A stretch of 49,411 nt of DNA. It comes from Phoronis australis (Eukaryota; Phoronida; Phoronidae). The stretch's first letter is position 1. Each line of letters opens with the position of its first letter. The stretch spans positions 435,359 through 484,769 of the forward strand of contig NMRA01000042.1 of the NCBI GenBank assembly GCA_002633005.1, read 5' to 3'. The notes beneath the pieces were generated by a model, which was given only the letters and a program-made list of their open reading frames with translations, was not told the DNA's origin and searched no databases. Shown here one piece after another: positions 22,274-33,095 of the stretch. The position numbers were made by a program, and so were the translations under genes.

Positions 22274-22910
22274 TACATAGTATCCCTTGGGGCTGTGACC
22301 TTCAATATTTCAACCACCAAGTGTTGTGGCTCTCCAAACGGAAAATGCCGTCAAATGCGCAGGGATAACCATTTGTGAAAGCAGGTTTACAAGAATTGAC
22401 ATAATATGAGGAGGGTGACTATAAAGAATTGAAAATGACAATCGTGCACAAATACGGTACGCTCCACATAACTATTTCTGAATAATAATTAAATCTCACT
22501 ACTTGAGCAAAATGCAAAGTCTTAGAACGTACACACAACTGCTAGTTACTGAGTTACTTTCTATGAATCATTTCTAGACTGTCATGCACCCCTATTTACT
22601 TTGCTAAACGTTTACTCAACAGTTGTGAAGTGGGAGCATATGACCAAATGAGAAGGACCCCGGAGTAACCATTCGCTGTGAGTTGATATAGAACAGCAGT
22701 ACAGAGCACTTGACATAGAAGGATGACCGTAGGATCACAAAGAGTGCATCCTAATGTGAACATAATTGGATGCTTGCTGGTGTCTGCACTCTGACTGTGG
22801 CCTCTGAGAATCTTCCAAGATTTCCATGATGCAAAAAACTGAGCTAGATGAGAGGCTCAAGGTAATGGTCAAAATTAATTCAAAATGAACAAGCTTACCA
22901 CAATGAGTAC

Positions 22911-23147
22911 ATGCGCGCACCCAGGGAGGGGGGGGGGTGCTCGGGGGGCTCGAAGGAGCCCCCCGGTTGGCGAAGTGGGCAAAAAGGTCCCCACTGAAAG
23001 ACAAAAAGTCCACTAAATAAGCGCAAACGCGCCATTCACAGAGTTGCGCCCGTTTTTTTTTTTTTAGTACGCTCGCTCTTTTGTTCGCAAAAGGTCCACA
23101 ACGTCAGGAATTCGAGCCCTCCCATATTGAAGGCTGGGTGCGCGCAT
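22911..23147. mobile_element. MITE, 237 bp, ATGCGCGCACCCAG ends
   Basis: Perfect inverted ends ATGCGCGCACCCAG and CTGGGTGCGCGCAT. The interior is the reverse complement of much of the element at 37971. A GGGGGGCTC-GAA-GGAGCCCCCC hairpin lies near the left end. Confidence 0.85.
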
Positions 23148-23506
23148 GGAGTATCGAGACAGAAGTGACAGAACAATTGCACTCTCCATAGATTCCTCTA
23201 GAAACTCTAAAGAACCCCTCAAAATTGAGCTAACTCAACCATTCGAGGTACCACAAAAACAACTGCGTCAGTGAAATTCTGTACATGCTAATGGTCACTA
23301 AATAGCCCATGGCAGACAAAATACTCTCTAAGTAGAGCCCGACAGAAATCTTCAAACGAGACGTGAACTAGATTTGCTATGCGAGGTACCGGCTAAAACT
23401 GAATAAAAATAAACAATCGTTCCACATTGAGCACAGACTGACCCCAAAACATAAAATTGGGCTCTAGAAAGGCTGCCATAAGCCCTAAAAGGACCTTCCA
23501 AAATCC

Positions 23507-23545
23507 ATGGGCACACCCAGGGGGGGGGGGGGGGGNGGGGGGAGA
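23507..23545. mobile_element. MITE end fragment with poly-G run and an ambiguous base
   Basis: ATGGGCACACCCAG followed by a run of G with one N at 23536. It looks like one end of the same GCGCGCACCCAG family, with no matching right end. The G run is probably where the N arose. Confidence 0.4.
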
Positions 23546-23643
23546 CAGGTAGGATTTCACGTTAGCAATCGGCATCAACTCAATTCTCTCCCGAACTTCT
23601 AGAACTGGTATAACAGAGGTAAGTAGGTAAGTAGTTCACTCAC

Positions 23644-23757
23644 TGTTGGTGTGCGATGAATTCAAAGGGTTCGTGGAAAACCCGGATGATTGATGCCACC
23701 GACCATCAGGGCTGTCGTAGCATACAGCTAGCATTGTCTCTTGTCTACTTTGACTAT
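23644..23757 (-). CDS. Gene C internal exon, phase 1-1 (114 nt)
   Basis: After an acceptor at gtgtctag, phase 1 reads DSQSRQETMLAVCYDSPDG then RWHQSSGFSTNPLNSSHTN to the donor AACA|gtgagtgaa. The frame is open and the residues look protein-like. The phase follows exactly from the exon ending at 25498. The pyrimidine tract is poor. I do not recognise the family. Confidence 0.42.
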
Positions 23758-23870
23758 CTAGACACTGTTTTTTAAAACTTTTTGGACTGTATGAATTTTG
23801 TAAACATTTGAGTGGTGAACTGGTAGATGATATCTATGCTCCTAACTTCCCACATCGGGGATTTTATCGG

Positions 23871-24368
23871 ATTGTTCTAAAACCACTTCGACCCCCACAC
23901 AACACGACCCCCTCAAACCACGACCCCCCTCGACCCACTACTCTGAAGAAATTACGTAATCTTGTATTTCTCGCTTCCCAAAAAAGCTTGAAATTGCCAT
24001 TCACTGAAGAGCAGACGGGAACGACATTTGTAACGTTGGTAGGTCTTTGATTTGATTTTGTCACGTTGTTTTTTGTGTTTGTGGCTTTCAAACTTACCGA
24101 TTTGACTCTCTTAATTGCAAAAAAGGTAAATCTAGCCGAATTCACAACCAGACTCGTTGGTCCTGCAAGTCAGCGCTTGTTCTATGCTCAGATCGAGTCG
24201 AGCTGGTGTAGACTGGGTCAAGGGCGTTGCGGGCCGTGGGTCGAGGGGGTCGTGGATCGTGGGTAGAGGAGTTCGTGGGTCGAGGGGGTCGTGGGGTGTG
24301 AGGGTGCAGGGGGTAGTGGGGTGTGAGGGGGTCGTGGGGTGTGAGGTTGGAGGGGGTTTTAGAACAAT
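23871..24368. mobile_element. MITE, about 500 bp, ATTGTTCTAAAACC ends, G-rich right half
   Basis: ATTGTTCTAAAACC at the left is the inverse of GGGTTTTAGAACAAT at the right (one base differing). Next to each end lies a complementary GTGGGTCGAGGGGG-type minisatellite, C-rich on the left and G-rich on the right, so the whole element could fold back. Confidence 0.7.
24215..24356. repeat. G-rich minisatellite
   Basis: Imperfect repeats of GTCGTGGGTCGAGGG and GTCGTGGGGTGTGAGGG with many runs of three to five G on the plus strand. It could form G-quadruplexes. Confidence 0.8.
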
Positions 24369-25172
24369 TCAATTTTAAGTGACAAACTGCGTTTAGAATT
24401 TCATTCTCCAATTATTGCGCGTGTAGATACGGTATATTATGTGTTTGTTGAGCTACACTTGAAAATATTCATGTTCGATATCACATAAACTGGTCACATT
24501 TATTGATTCATCAGATACATGATTTATTGGAGCAAACTCATTTTTAATCAAGAACAACCTTGAGACATATCTTGTGATGAGATTGTCCATTGCCGTCAGC
24601 AAGCTTCCTTTGATGATTTGGATTATACAGTTAAATATTCCGAACACTCGGTTATCTACCGCGGTTAACATGGTTAATACTTTTCAACATGGAGAGCAAA
24701 CAAATGAAAGGTAGTTTTCTACATTTTTAGGTCATCACGGGGGTATGTGCAGGTTACATGGTATTCTCGTAATGCTTGGAAGGTCACTAACCGACTAATC
24801 ACCAAAGATGAAACCTCTCGCTGTCACATTTGTTAAAGGTGCATATCGTTTGTGCACCCTTTTCTTCGGCCAGGATTCTTCACTAGTCACGTCGTAAACG
24901 GACGGGACCCTTGTTTGTTGCACAAGTAGCATTAAACTTATTGCGCGGTGCGATTTGTACTGAATTAAAGAAACGACGTTAAAAGTTGGTGTCTAGGTTA
25001 TTCAGAAAATGTTTGGACTTACAACAAGAACACTATTTTATCCTTCAATCTTTAGAGTGACCACGACCCACAGAGCTAATCTCCGTCTATGATGAGTTTT
25101 AATAAAACTGGCAGACGACCTGTATCTGCCACCGCGCGGATTAGTTCCCTAAATTACCTCATTACTATGCTT
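24369..25172. other. Gene C intron, no exon seen
   Basis: AT-rich DNA between two MITE-like regions. The minus frame at 24453-24671 has no splice support. Confidence 0.4.
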
Positions 25173-25497
25173 CTTTTAAGGGAGAATGCCACCCAAAAAA
25201 CAACCTATTTTGTATCAATTTAGATCGAGTAGTTCCACTCGATAACTGCAAGTTCAGTTGTTTTACCTGAGACCTAACAGCAGACGGAGGTGTTGAAATT
25301 AACCAATGAAGTATTCGGTTCGAACACAGTCCGTTCAGCCGTTCCCAACGCGCTTACTGGTGTCAACTTTTCGCTTGAATTCATCGTTTTACACCAATAA
25401 ATCATCAGAATTCGATGTAACCCCCTTACAATACATTGAGTTCTTGAACAAACGTGTTTTATTTCACTGTTTCGGATTTATAGGTATTTGAACTTAC

Positions 25498-25631
25498 CGT
25501 AGTCTACTTTACCATGGTCGATCGCGGGAGTTAGGGTCTGTTTGGTGATAAATTCCAATCTTTCTTCCGTGAAATACAGACGGGGGAACATAGCTGCGTG
25601 TTGTACTTTTAGACTTGCGATTTTGTCAGTT
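25498..25631 (-). CDS. Gene C exon, phase 2-1 (134 nt)
   Basis: Acceptor ttgtgtgtttag and donor TACG|gtaagttc are both good. It encodes TDKIASLKVQHAAMFPRLYF then TEERLEFITKQTLTPAIDHG and KVDY. The other two frames contain stops, which supports this reading. It joins in phase to the exon at 25822-25913 upstream and to 23644-23757 downstream. The function is unknown. It lies inside possible transposon ends, so transposase origin is an alternative to a host gene. Confidence 0.5.
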
Positions 25632-25821
25632 CTAAACACACAAAACGCTTGTTACTCCCCGCCGCAGTGGCTAGGAACCCGATCAGGCCCGTCGCGGCCG
25701 CCAGGACTGGACATCACGAACATAAACCTCCAGTCACGAAAAGACTATAATAGTGAGCCAAAGAAATAATGTGCACGTAATTGTTTAGGTGAATTATCCA
25801 CGAAGCTGAAAATCTACGTAC

Positions 25822-25913
25822 TTGTCGGGGACCGCGAAGTCAAGTTCCTCTTCCACAGAACCGTCAGGGCAAAGGTTGTACAGTAACAATGATTTGAATA
25901 ATGTATTGTATAT
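25822..25913 (-). CDS. Gene C exon, phase 0-2 (92 nt)
   Basis: Acceptor atctttatttag and donor GACAA|gtacgt. It encodes IYNTLFKSLLLYNLCPDG then SVEEELDFAVPDK. Its phase-2 end joins the next exon to make Lys-Thr at the junction. It begins in phase 0; the exon before it has not been found with confidence. The THAP fragment lies about 430 bases upstream on the same strand. Confidence 0.45.
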
Positions 25914-26338
25914 CTAAATAAAGATTCCCCTAACATGTGACCATAGCATAAGAAATCGAGTTTTTGTTTCACAACAGCTTTCTTTTAGCAAACACTGAAT
26001 TAACATGCGCTCACACGGCCTCGGTGCTCGGTCAGTTACCTTTATTGCATCTAAAGCCGGTAACGCAATGGTTTATTCATTGCTGGCTTCTCAAAACATT
26101 TGCGCTCAGGAATACTCCATTAAAAACTGTATCTAATGAAACAGACTTTGTTTCAGTTTTATATAAGCATTGGTTATGGTGAGAATAATTCATTTTGAAA
26201 CAGAACGCAGAATAATAAACGTCTACATGGCACCTCGCCCTGCGCCAATCCCGACCTAGTCAAGAGCTCATCCGACGAAGACTTCACGGGTGTATCATTA
26301 GGTTTCACAGGCTATCAGTTCGAACCAGAATACACTGA

Positions 26339-26635
26339 TCAAGAAATACTAGAGAGGCGCTGCCAACATGCACAAGCAACGGAACGTATGGATAGTTCTT
26401 TGGTAAGGCAGAATTCGTCAGAGAGATCAATGTCGACAAAATGCCGGCCACAGACACGGAGATGTTTCACGGCCTCATAATTGCTATTGTGATCGTACTT
26501 TTCACTCTTCTCTACCGCGAGCCACTTCCTAAGCATTTCGGGCTCTCGAGGAAGTCGAAAAAACGATATACCCGCTTTCTTTGCAGCTTCATTGTTCGGA
26601 AAAGCGGGAACCGATGCACCGAAATATAGCGGCAT
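26339..26635 (-). pseudogene. Degenerate THAP zinc-finger domain
   Basis: Minus frame starting MPLYFGASVPAFPNN, then AGISFFRLP, REPEMLRKWL and VCGRHF. The second half fits the THAP consensus: the F-x-R-L-P motif, the conserved Trp in RKWL and the C-x-x-H ligand pair in VCGRHF. The two N-terminal cysteines of the C2CH zinc site are missing; Phe5 and Phe12 stand roughly where they should be. The frame ends after about 99 residues with no effector or transposase domain in frame. THAP domains bind DNA and occur in host regulators and in P-type transposases; this copy has probably lost zinc binding. Confidence 0.6.
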
Positions 26636-26804
26636 TCACTCTGCTGATGAACCACTGACGTCGCTGCGTCGTTTCTCACCTTCCTCATAGGTTAACGCGA
26701 CACCTCTCGACAAGGTGAGGTCGACCGTATAAGAGGCGATGTAGATGTAGCCCGATTAAGACGGTAAAAATGGCTAATTTAATCGGGTGGTATTCTCCTT
26801 TAAG

Positions 26805-27794
26805 TTATTCATCAATGAATGCATCTCCTCGGTCGCCAATAAGAATCAATAAGAAATTAGAAGACATTGGATAAAGCGAATCTCTAGCTGTTCCTTTGCG
26901 GAATTACATCGTCCAACCAGTCGACCACAGACTTCAGTAGCCAGCGTCCTTTGCTCCCCAGTAATGTAAACTTTCCTTGGCTCATTAGTTCAGACCTCCT
27001 CAACCACTTATGAAAGCCCGAGGATGCTACGCTTTCCGTCTTGATTTGTGGATTTGCAGTACCAAATCTCCTTTTTCAACGTGCTGGTCCCCGTTGAAGA
27101 AAATCAAGGCAATCGAGAAATGGTCGGAGAACAAATGTGAACCAAGCTCCAGCAGCAGTTTATTGCACATGTATTATTACACAAATTGTCATCGTGGACA
27201 CCGTGATTTTTTATGTTTAGTTAAACGCCGTTTCTTGTTGAAGTGTCATTATCATTTCTATTTCATGTCAATAATTTCTGGTCAAAACCAAATATTTTTC
27301 CTTGTGGGATATCCCCAGTGTGATATACTGATTCATCTACATGTTTGTGGTACCTTGAATGTTTGAGCTAACTCAAGTTTGGAAGGTCAGTTTTTAGTTT
27401 CTAGCGCGCATTTTCCTTAGTACGAATTTTCATTCGGTGTTTGATGTGACACGATTGCTCATTTAAATCAAATTTGACAGGTACTTGGGATATATAATCC
27501 AGCATAACATTTTACGCAGCAACCAATTATTCCATTCGTAGTCGAACATTTGTCCAAAGGTGGATACTCTCAGCTAACAACGAATGGCTTCACGAATATT
27601 TGTTCTTGGTTCAACTTATTCTTAGCCGATGTTCGTTCGTTTATTCGTAGCTGCTTTCACGAACGTGTGGCCGGGTCTTCAGGTTGTCTTAAATTTTGTT
27701 TATGCTTGTGAGTGCTTTTGCGAGAGTATGCGCTTGTAATTTTTCGTGTGCGCATGCGTTGAAACAGCATAATTATCTGAATAAAAAGCAAACA
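26805..27794. other. Intergenic stretch upstream of the gene A 3' end
   Basis: A plus frame at 27010-27366 (118 codons) has no splice support, no start context and no recognisable domain. Nothing else is seen. It separates gene A from gene C. Confidence 0.4.
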
Positions 27795-27800
27795 TTTATT
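27795..27800 (-). promoter_or_regulatory. Gene A polyadenylation signal (AATAAA on minus)
   Basis: Minus-strand AATAAA about 110 bases after the gene A stop at 27910, supporting a terminal exon there. Confidence 0.6.
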
Positions 27801-27909
27801 GCTAATTTTCGACAATTCCAAACTAATTTACTTCGATGAAGACCTTGAGTCAACGTCTTTTCAATCGACAGTTGAGACGAGTCGTCTTCGTTGTTTGTTA
27901 CCTCTATTC

Positions 27910-28160
27910 TTAATCATCGCCATCATTATCGTCGTCATCTTTATCGCCGTCGTCTTCATCATTGTCATCAGCATCACCATCATCATCGTCATCATCATTG
28001 TCATCATCATCATCATCGTCACCATCATCATCTTCATCATCATCATCATCATCATCATCATCTTCTTCTTCATCTTTTCCTTCTTCTTCTTCTCCTTCGT
28101 CATCGTCGCCGTTCTCATCAGAAGATTCAAAGCTTTCCAAAATTTCTTCCCATTGATTAC
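27910..28160 (-). CDS. Gene A terminal exon: poly-Asp tail
   Basis: Acceptor ttttatttttag, phase 1. It encodes SNQWEEILESFESSDENG and then about 65 residues almost entirely Asp and Glu, with one run of nine Asp, ending GDD and TAA at 27910. It begins W-E-E-I-L, which parallels W-K-A-V-L at the start of the gene B terminal exon. The acidic run is encoded by an imperfect GAT/GAC/GAA trinucleotide array, so its length may vary between individuals. Plus-strand Ile/Val/His/Ser frames here are mirrors of the same array. With the signal peptide at 36.7 kb the product would be a secreted polyanion of about 209 residues, suited to binding calcium or basic partners; this is inference. Confidence 0.7.
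27915..28125. repeat. Imperfect trinucleotide array within a coding exon
   Basis: Plus-strand ATC/GTC/TTC repeats (GAT/GAC/GAA on the coding strand). The purest part is 27990-28062. Confidence 0.9.
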
Positions 28161-28438
28161 CTAAAAATAAAAATAAAATTATCTAATCTGTTTATGCATG
28201 AAAATGTGACTAAAATGTTAAACTGAGATTTATAAACGTTATTGGACACGTAATCACAACAAAATATGATGGCGGCTTTGAACACCGTACTTACACAATT
28301 GAACAATGCGAAGCACTGAAGGCCAGTTCAGTATATATGTACTTGATATCGACGATCGTTTCCATATTAGGAGGGTAAAAATAGATAAAAAAATACGTCA
28401 AGGTCATCTTTACTGTTGTAGTATAGAAATGCACTTAC

Positions 28439-28480
28439 TGTAATTTTTGCCACCCAACTTTTCTAATGCCATTTCTTCGT
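28439..28480 (-). CDS. Gene A internal exon, phase 1-1 (42 nt)
   Basis: Acceptor attctcgttttag and donor TACA|gtaagtgc are both strong. It encodes DEEMALEKLGGKNY. Confidence 0.62.
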
Positions 28481-28699
28481 CTAAAACGAGAATACTTATG
28501 TATAGTTGTTCTGATATAAATCAACACATTGGTATATCAGCATAGTTTTCTTCTGCACTGTTAGTAGAACATACTGTCGGGACAAAGTTCTCTTCAGATA
28601 AACTATAGGTCACACGATGTGACCAGCATATGACGTGTGAGAAGACTATATGATTCTTACTTAAAGAGATTAATCATAGTTCATCATTAAGCGTCGAGT

Positions 28700-28815
28700 T
28701 ATTGGTGTTGGTGGTGGTTGTGGGGGTGGGGAGCCAAGTGGTCATGGTGGTGTTGCTTGTGATGGTGATGATTTCTGATGGTTCTTGTGGTTGTGGTGGT
28801 TGTATACTAGGTGGT
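28700..28815. repeat. GGT/GTG low-complexity tract
   Basis: Plus-strand run of GTTGGTGGTGG-type triplets in a gene A intron. No coding support. Confidence 0.7.
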
Positions 28816-30187
28816 GGTCGATTCTGCTGGTGAAGATACTTTAACCGTGACTAGCGATTACGGCAACATTCACTGGAGTCTTAGGACAAATTAATAGTAG
28901 GTAACAAAATCTAAAAGTTCCCACAATGAACAAGTTGCAATTCAAACGATTCGTTTGACACTTGAAGCACCTCCAGCGATAAGTCCCAGACCAATATAGA
29001 TCAACATCAACTAGTAAAAGTATATATTTTAAGAAAGAAAAAAGATAAGGGATTATAAAAATATTTTTATTTGTGTGTCCTTATTATTACATCAACACTT
29101 TTTTTTAAGTCAAAATTTCTTTTTTAAGAAAGGTACGTTCATAACAAAATAACGCCTAAGACGATTTTAATGAAACCTTATTTAAATGAAAACTTCATCA
29201 GTTACCTCAAAAACGCTGTTAGGAATTTTCGATTAGTCTCTGAGTTTGGTATTTTTTGTAAAGTAGCAGTCTTATTCGTCTTTTACATTACGCAAAAAAA
29301 TAGGTCTTTATACCAAAAATCCTAACAGCATTTTTAGGTTGATGAATCAATAAGTTTAGTTTGGAAAGTTTCAGTGAAATCCACCAAGCCGTTTTCGAGA
29401 AGTTGGCTAACCTCAAATTAAGTCGATTTGCTGAAGCCGATAAAAAGCGGATTTAGGTAGTGAGCGGTGAAAGTCTCAAGGACTTTGGTTAATTATTCGG
29501 TGAAAATGTGTTTTCTGTCAAAATAATCTATACATTCATGTTCGCTATTTCAACTTTCAGTCGCAATCTCAGCTGAATTTGCAGTGCGGGTCAACTAGGT
29601 CAGAAGGCGGAGCCTGCTATAAGTAGGCCAACATTTCATTGTATATACTCACGCGCTGGGGAGAATAATATCAGGAAACCAAGTATGGAATGGACAATAG
29701 AAATCGAGTCGGTGGTTAAAGCGCGTCGTGAGAATGAGATTGAAACAGCGCAATTTCAAATTACTGATCAAAATAATGAATGTCGGGGATGATTTAACTT
29801 TTTTAATAACTTGATGTGTTGGTGAACTCTATAAGGCACAGAGGCAGTTTAGCGACTCGGACTCTATGTATACGTTCTCAACCGTCGTCTGCACGACTCC
29901 CTTCAGATAAAATTACGTTTTATCTTCGTTTTCCGTGGCATCATTTTGTGCGAATGAGGTTTGAGATATCGTTAAATTGCTCATTAAATGAATTAAGTAC
30001 TCCACGCGATTACGTTTGATTTCATCTATCTCGACTATAAACTTGAATAAATCAATCCAGCGGTGCAAAAAAAAATCAGCCATCTAAAAGCAATCAGTGA
30101 AATCAACTATGCGCACAGTAGACGTTTGCATTTAAGAATCTATTAATATTAATTACAAAATGTAGTTTTTAAAGAAATGTTATTTAC
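28816..30187. other. Gene A intron, no exon seen
   Basis: AT-rich sequence with no in-phase exon that I could find. The plus frame at 29816-30019 has no support. Confidence 0.4.
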
Positions 30188-30283
30188 CGCTGATTATTGA
30201 GGATTCCACTTCCTTCACCTCGTCCAATATGTCTTCTAGTCTCTGTTCGCTGGTTTCGTTCATCCATTCTCCTGCAAGCGATT
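30188..30283 (-). CDS. Gene A internal exon, helical, phase 1-1 (96 nt)
   Basis: Acceptor cattgtttttgtag and donor AGCG|gtaaataac. It encodes ESLAGEWMNETSEQRLEDIL then DEVKEVESSIIS. N-E-T is a possible N-glycosylation sequon in a secreted protein. The Leu/Ile/Val spacing suggests a helix, as in the gene B exons at 9.7 and 10.3 kb. Confidence 0.65.
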
Positions 30284-31726
30284 CTACAAAAACAATGACG
30301 TCATCAAGTCACTTATTGCAGGGATAATTTCAGGATTGCGCCCCGCGTCACTGGCTCAAAAATAATTTCATTGCCCCATTGTGATTGCGAAACTCGGGGC
30401 TAACGGACCTATTTAAATTCAAAGTGAAAAGGGATGAAAACTGATTTAGTCTATAGGACTTCTAAATTGCCCCACAGACTTGAGGCCATGTGGGTCAATT
30501 CACCCAAACTCACGTTTTTCTAAAATTATCCTTGCTGTTCCTGTATTTAGTGATGTAGTCAATCAAAATATTTGCAGCACTCAGTATGCAGGATCATGAG
30601 AGAGTCTGCTGTTTACTGAAAACGAAAATGCGACTGTTTATGTAGTCCCAAACCCTGGACACACCTAAGGGGACCTTTACAAGTGTAACAATCTCGCTCC
30701 TCCTGTCAAAAACAGGTTTTGATTCAGGCCACTTATTGATCCAAAATCGACCACATGTTGCTCTTCATTCAGATTAAAAATCATTTCTGGGCTTTTGAAA
30801 AACTTCCAGTTCGTTATTGTTTAGACCAGGCACGTTAGCTGCTTGTTACATTTTCAGGTCCAATTCAGCATGTGGGAGAATTTCTCACTTACAGTGGTCA
30901 CCGTTTTGATTTCCTAAGCCCCAAACAACTGTTATGATGCCTATTCAGCCCGCCCTTTGTATTGATGTACATCTGAGAAAATGAAGTGGAAGGTAATAGC
31001 TAGCATTACTTTCTTAGCAGTGGTGGTTGTTATTACACCCAAATTGGTTTTCTCTGGCATTTGCACAAAGTTAAAGCCTGCATTGTGGAGGGTAGTTTTA
31101 ACTTGGTACTTTTTAAATATTACAAAAATACTAAAAAGTTGTCAAGGGACTTTCCAGCATATTGGTCCTCTGAATTACAATTCAAACAAATCAGTGTAAT
31201 TTGGCAACAGTCCCTCATGTAAATGTGTTGAACACGCAAAAATGTTCACGATTAATAATATTTAAAGCAGACGACTCCGTTTCCCCAGCATGTGTATATT
31301 TCAACATTGCTATTTGTGTGATTCTGAGTGGGTAACGACTCTTCGTCATATATTCTAGTAACCCTGTGTCATTTTATGTTTGCCTGAAGTTCAGACAAGA
31401 ACAACTCGAAACATAACTGTCATTTTGATCATTAGTTTTCTAATCATATCTCATGGCCGCGCTGCCTTATTGTTTGAGCTGCGAACGGCCGTTGAAGACA
31501 CCGAGAGCTAGAGCGAGTATCGTTAAAAATTATGAATCGGGTATATTTTTGTGTATTCATCAAATTCAAACAAAGTAATCTGATGACATTGTTTTGGAAG
31601 ATCAAATACGCCTGTTAACTAAGTTGCTTTCTGACACCATGTCAGTGGATATTGGCCAGTTTAACAATTTTTCTTCTGCCTAAAATGACCAGCTGCAAGA
31701 AACGTAAAAAAGTAAATTCAGGGGTG

Positions 31727-32006
31727 CGTTCCGTAGCGCAAGTTTCCTGCTAGTTTGATAGGATCACGCACTGTCACACAAGATCATCTCAGTACATGAC
31801 GAGTGTTTCGCGAGTAAGCTCGCGACTTTACTAGAGGCCAACACTGGCAAAGGGGCCATCGTGGAACTGGGTTGCGTTCCGTAGACGCAAGACACTCGAG
31901 AGTAATATTCTGTCACTTGCTTCGATTATAATCCGTGACATGTGACGATATCTCTGGGATACTTGCGTGATCTTACGTTTTCTCGAGTTTCTTGTGTATA
32001 CGGAAT
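31727..32006. mobile_element. MITE pair with GCGTTCCGTAGACGCAAG-type ends
   Basis: GCGTTCCGTAGCGCAAG at 31727 and GCGTTCCGTAGACGCAAG at 31874 are two left-type ends. The right end CTCGAGTTTCTTGTGTATACGGAA near 32005 is the inverse of the second. So one element of about 130 bp (31874-32006) lies beside another partial one. Confidence 0.55.
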
Positions 32007-32318
32007 CGAAGGTAGCCGAGATTGAGCACCGCGTGTGGAATGTTGAACTATTGGAGAAAGTTCACGCTTTCCGTTCCATAATTAGCAAAGATTTTTCGCC
32101 ACCGGCAAGTACCTCGCGGGTTTCTAGCGCTAAGGAGCTTGGACAGACCCTGTTTTCAGAAAGATTAAAATTTAACAAAATGGTTGAATGTTTGCTTTCT
32201 TTTGACAGATGTGTGTCGGCAGCAACTCAGATAATTGCAGCATGGACTAGTCAGCATTCAGCGGGAGAGATTGCGACCCAAGAAAAAGCGGCATTTAATT
32301 AAAATAACAATTAGTTAC

Positions 32319-32369
32319 CATCGCCCGTTATGTGTTCTTCTATGTTTCCATTTTTCACAGCAAACTCAT
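32319..32369 (-). CDS. Gene A internal exon, phase 1-1 (51 nt)
   Basis: Acceptor ttgtgttgcag and donor GATG|gtaact. It encodes DEFAVKNGNIEEHITGD in phase 1. A plus-strand frame ends 17 bases away and does not overlap. Confidence 0.6.
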
Positions 32370-32653
32370 CTGCAACACAAACAATCAATCATTATACATT
32401 ATTGCAGTTATTGGCTGTAAATCTTTTAATTGAAGCACTCCGGTCCATAGTTTTATCTTGTGTACTTAGAAAGATTAACTCGTCTTATTAAAATAACAAA
32501 GAAAAGAGTTTCACCCCAAAAACGTCCAAGATGGCGCTGCACGGGGATTTAACGAATAAAATAAAGTTATTCGAAACTTTGGAAATATAACACATTGTCA
32601 GTATCAATCCGTTGATTTAATGCTTGACGCCTTTAACCATTTCTCAGACTTGC

Positions 32654-32743
32654 CTTGAAATTCTTTCACTTCATCAGTCTTAGGATCTTTAGATCCCACG
32701 GAGTACGAGACGGAACCCTTACTTTCCTCTGTTGGCCTTGCAT
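32654..32743 (-). CDS. Gene A internal exon with a GC donor, phase 1-1 (90 nt)
   Basis: Acceptor tttttgtgtttag. The donor is CAAG|gcaagtctg, the classic form of the rare GC-AG intron. It encodes ARPTEESKGSVSYSVGSK then DPKTDEVKEFQ. Position +2 is C, with the rest of the site matching the consensus AG|GCAAGT, as expected for real GC donors. Confidence 0.6.
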
Positions 32744-32802
32744 CTAAACACAAAAAGAGAAATTCCTTTATTTAAACAGTCAATGCTTAAACTTCATTAA
32801 CA

Positions 32803-33095
32803 ACTATAACAACACGACATGAATCTCAACAACTACTACTACACAACTTCCAGCAGCACAATATGAACAGCAACATAACTTCCAAAAACACCACATGAAC
32901 AGCAACTACACAACTTCCAACAACACGACATAAACAACAATGACTATTACTACACAACTTCCAACAACTACCACTACCACCACTACTACTAATACTATAT
33001 TTGTTGTTGTCGTTGTTTTTGTTGTTGTTGATGTTGTTGTTGCTGCTGCTGATGCTGTTGTTGTTATTATTATTGTTAGTACTATATTGCTGTTA
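32803..33095. repeat. CAA/ACT-rich low-complexity tract switching to GTT on the same strand
   Basis: About 200 bases of AACAACTACTACTAC- and CAACTTCCAACAAC-like repeats change near 33000 to GTTGTTGTTG and ATTATTATTATT. The two halves are partly complementary. Confidence 0.75.

Larger units (their letters stand above)
25173..26804. mobile_element. Possible DNA transposon boundaries around the THAP fragment
   Basis: CTTTTAAGGGAGAATGCCACCC at 25173 and GGGTGGTATTCTCCTTTAAG at 26785 are inverted and match at most positions. They enclose a degraded THAP domain and two candidate exons. THAP domains are common in P-element-like transposases, so the enclosed sequence may be transposon-derived, but the ends are short and I cannot show a target duplication. 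Confidence 0.4.

Noticed and set aside
27799-28226. Plus-strand frames of Ile/Val, His or Ser runs and a minus Met-rich frame
   Set aside because: All are alternative readings of the trinucleotide array that encodes the gene A acidic tail.
30893-30913. Possible 21-nt phase 1-1 microexon of gene A (NQNGDH)
   Set aside because: Splice sites look good, but its final T joined to the next exon (starting AA) would make a TAA stop. It could only work as a poison exon, for which there is no evidence.
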